DNA of 6,624 bases from Candidatus Kapaibacterium sp. (lineage in GTDB: Bacteria > Bacteroidota > Ignavibacteria > Kapaibacteriales > UBA2268). The position numbers and the translations under genes are program-made. The notes under the pieces were generated by a model. That model was given only the letters and a program-made list of their open reading frames with translations, was not told where the DNA came from and ran no database searches. This document shows positions 6,427-6,624 of this stretch, piece by piece. Location of the stretch: the NCBI GenBank assembly GCA_030835065.1, contig JAUQWR010000149.1:1-6624 (forward strand). Direction: 5' to 3'. Numbering within the stretch: the first letter of the stretch is position 1; each line of letters begins with the position of its first letter.

Positions 6427-6624
6427 AGTTTTCTATTTTTTTGACAAGATCAAAACTGAAACCAAAGTTGAGTGAAGCTTCAAATCTTTCTCTGGAATAC
6501 TTTTTATCACGATAGAAAATCATTCCTTGTTGATTTTTGCCTTCTTCTAATCTCAACATTCTGGATTCTAATCTAATATAAGCTTTTTCTACGGGTATAT
6601 ATTCTAATCCAATAGTAGCATCAA
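6425..6624 (-). CDS. C-terminal fragment of an outer-membrane beta-barrel protein (partial)
   Basis: An open frame enters from the window edge and runs 65 codons to a TAG. The visible peptide has alternating aromatic and polar strands typical of a barrel: DATIGLEYIP (1-10), KAYIRLESRMLRLE (13-26), GMIFYRD (33-39) and RFEASLNFGFSFDL (46-59), with a charged turn between the last two. This resembles the last hairpins of porin-like outer-membrane beta-barrel proteins of the Bacteroidota/Ignavibacteria type. The final Phe-rich strand is followed by a short charged tail VKKIEN instead of ending on Phe. The substrate or function cannot be told from the fragment. It is the upstream partner of the dehydrogenase, 7 bases away, so the two are probably co-transcribed. 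Confidence 0.65.
   Translation of the reverse strand, partial: DATIGLEYIPVEKAYIRLESRMLRLEEGKNQQGMIFYRDKKYSRERFEASLNFGFSFDLVKKIEN

Overview
The window is AT-rich, densely packed bacterial DNA with ordinary chromosomal genes. It holds six complete protein-coding genes and the ends of two more, and no RNA gene, insertion sequence, CRISPR array or phage gene that I can see. A C-terminal outer-membrane beta-barrel fragment points to a Gram-negative. A Bacteroidota-type -7 box (TAnnTTTG) before typA suggests the Bacteroidota/Chlorobi/Ignavibacteria assemblage. However, several genes have clear Shine-Dalgarno sites (AGGTG or GAGGT), which typical Bacteroidia and Flavobacteriia rarely use. A lineage such as Ignavibacteria/Kapabacteria or another deep FCB branch fits best. 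This placement is inference.

Left block, minus strand, read from about 2243 down to 1: a GT4-type glycosyltransferase resembling the PEP-CTERM/EpsH1-associated sugar transferases; a SLOG/LOG-fold nucleotide-binding protein; a small J-domain co-chaperone whose start overlaps the LOG gene end by 17 bases; and, 3 bases after the J-protein stop, the first 17 codons of a membrane-anchored or exported protein cut by the window edge. The last three are packed as an operon. The glycosyltransferase lies 76 bases upstream of the LOG gene and may or may not be co-transcribed.

Centre, plus strand: typA (ribosome-associated translational GTPase BipA/TypA) followed after 14 bases by hisS (histidyl-tRNA synthetase), a two-gene translation unit. 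Positions 2244-2373 form a divergent promoter region serving typA and the glycosyltransferase. A 14-bp hairpin with a U-tract at 5494-5530 ends the hisS transcript and, by its symmetry, probably also the converging transcript from the right.

Right block, minus strand: the C-terminal 65 residues of an outer-membrane beta-barrel protein, then after 7 bases a beta-hydroxyacid dehydrogenase of the glyoxylate/succinic semialdehyde reductase type. The dehydrogenase ribosome-binding site overlaps the barrel gene's stop codon.

I found no convincing undescribed system. The points most worth a second look are the J-domain protein with a PspA-like N-terminal helix in a tight operon with a SLOG protein and a membrane protein, the Ser-to-Ala change in the substrate loop of the reductase, and the atypical G5 loop of TypA.
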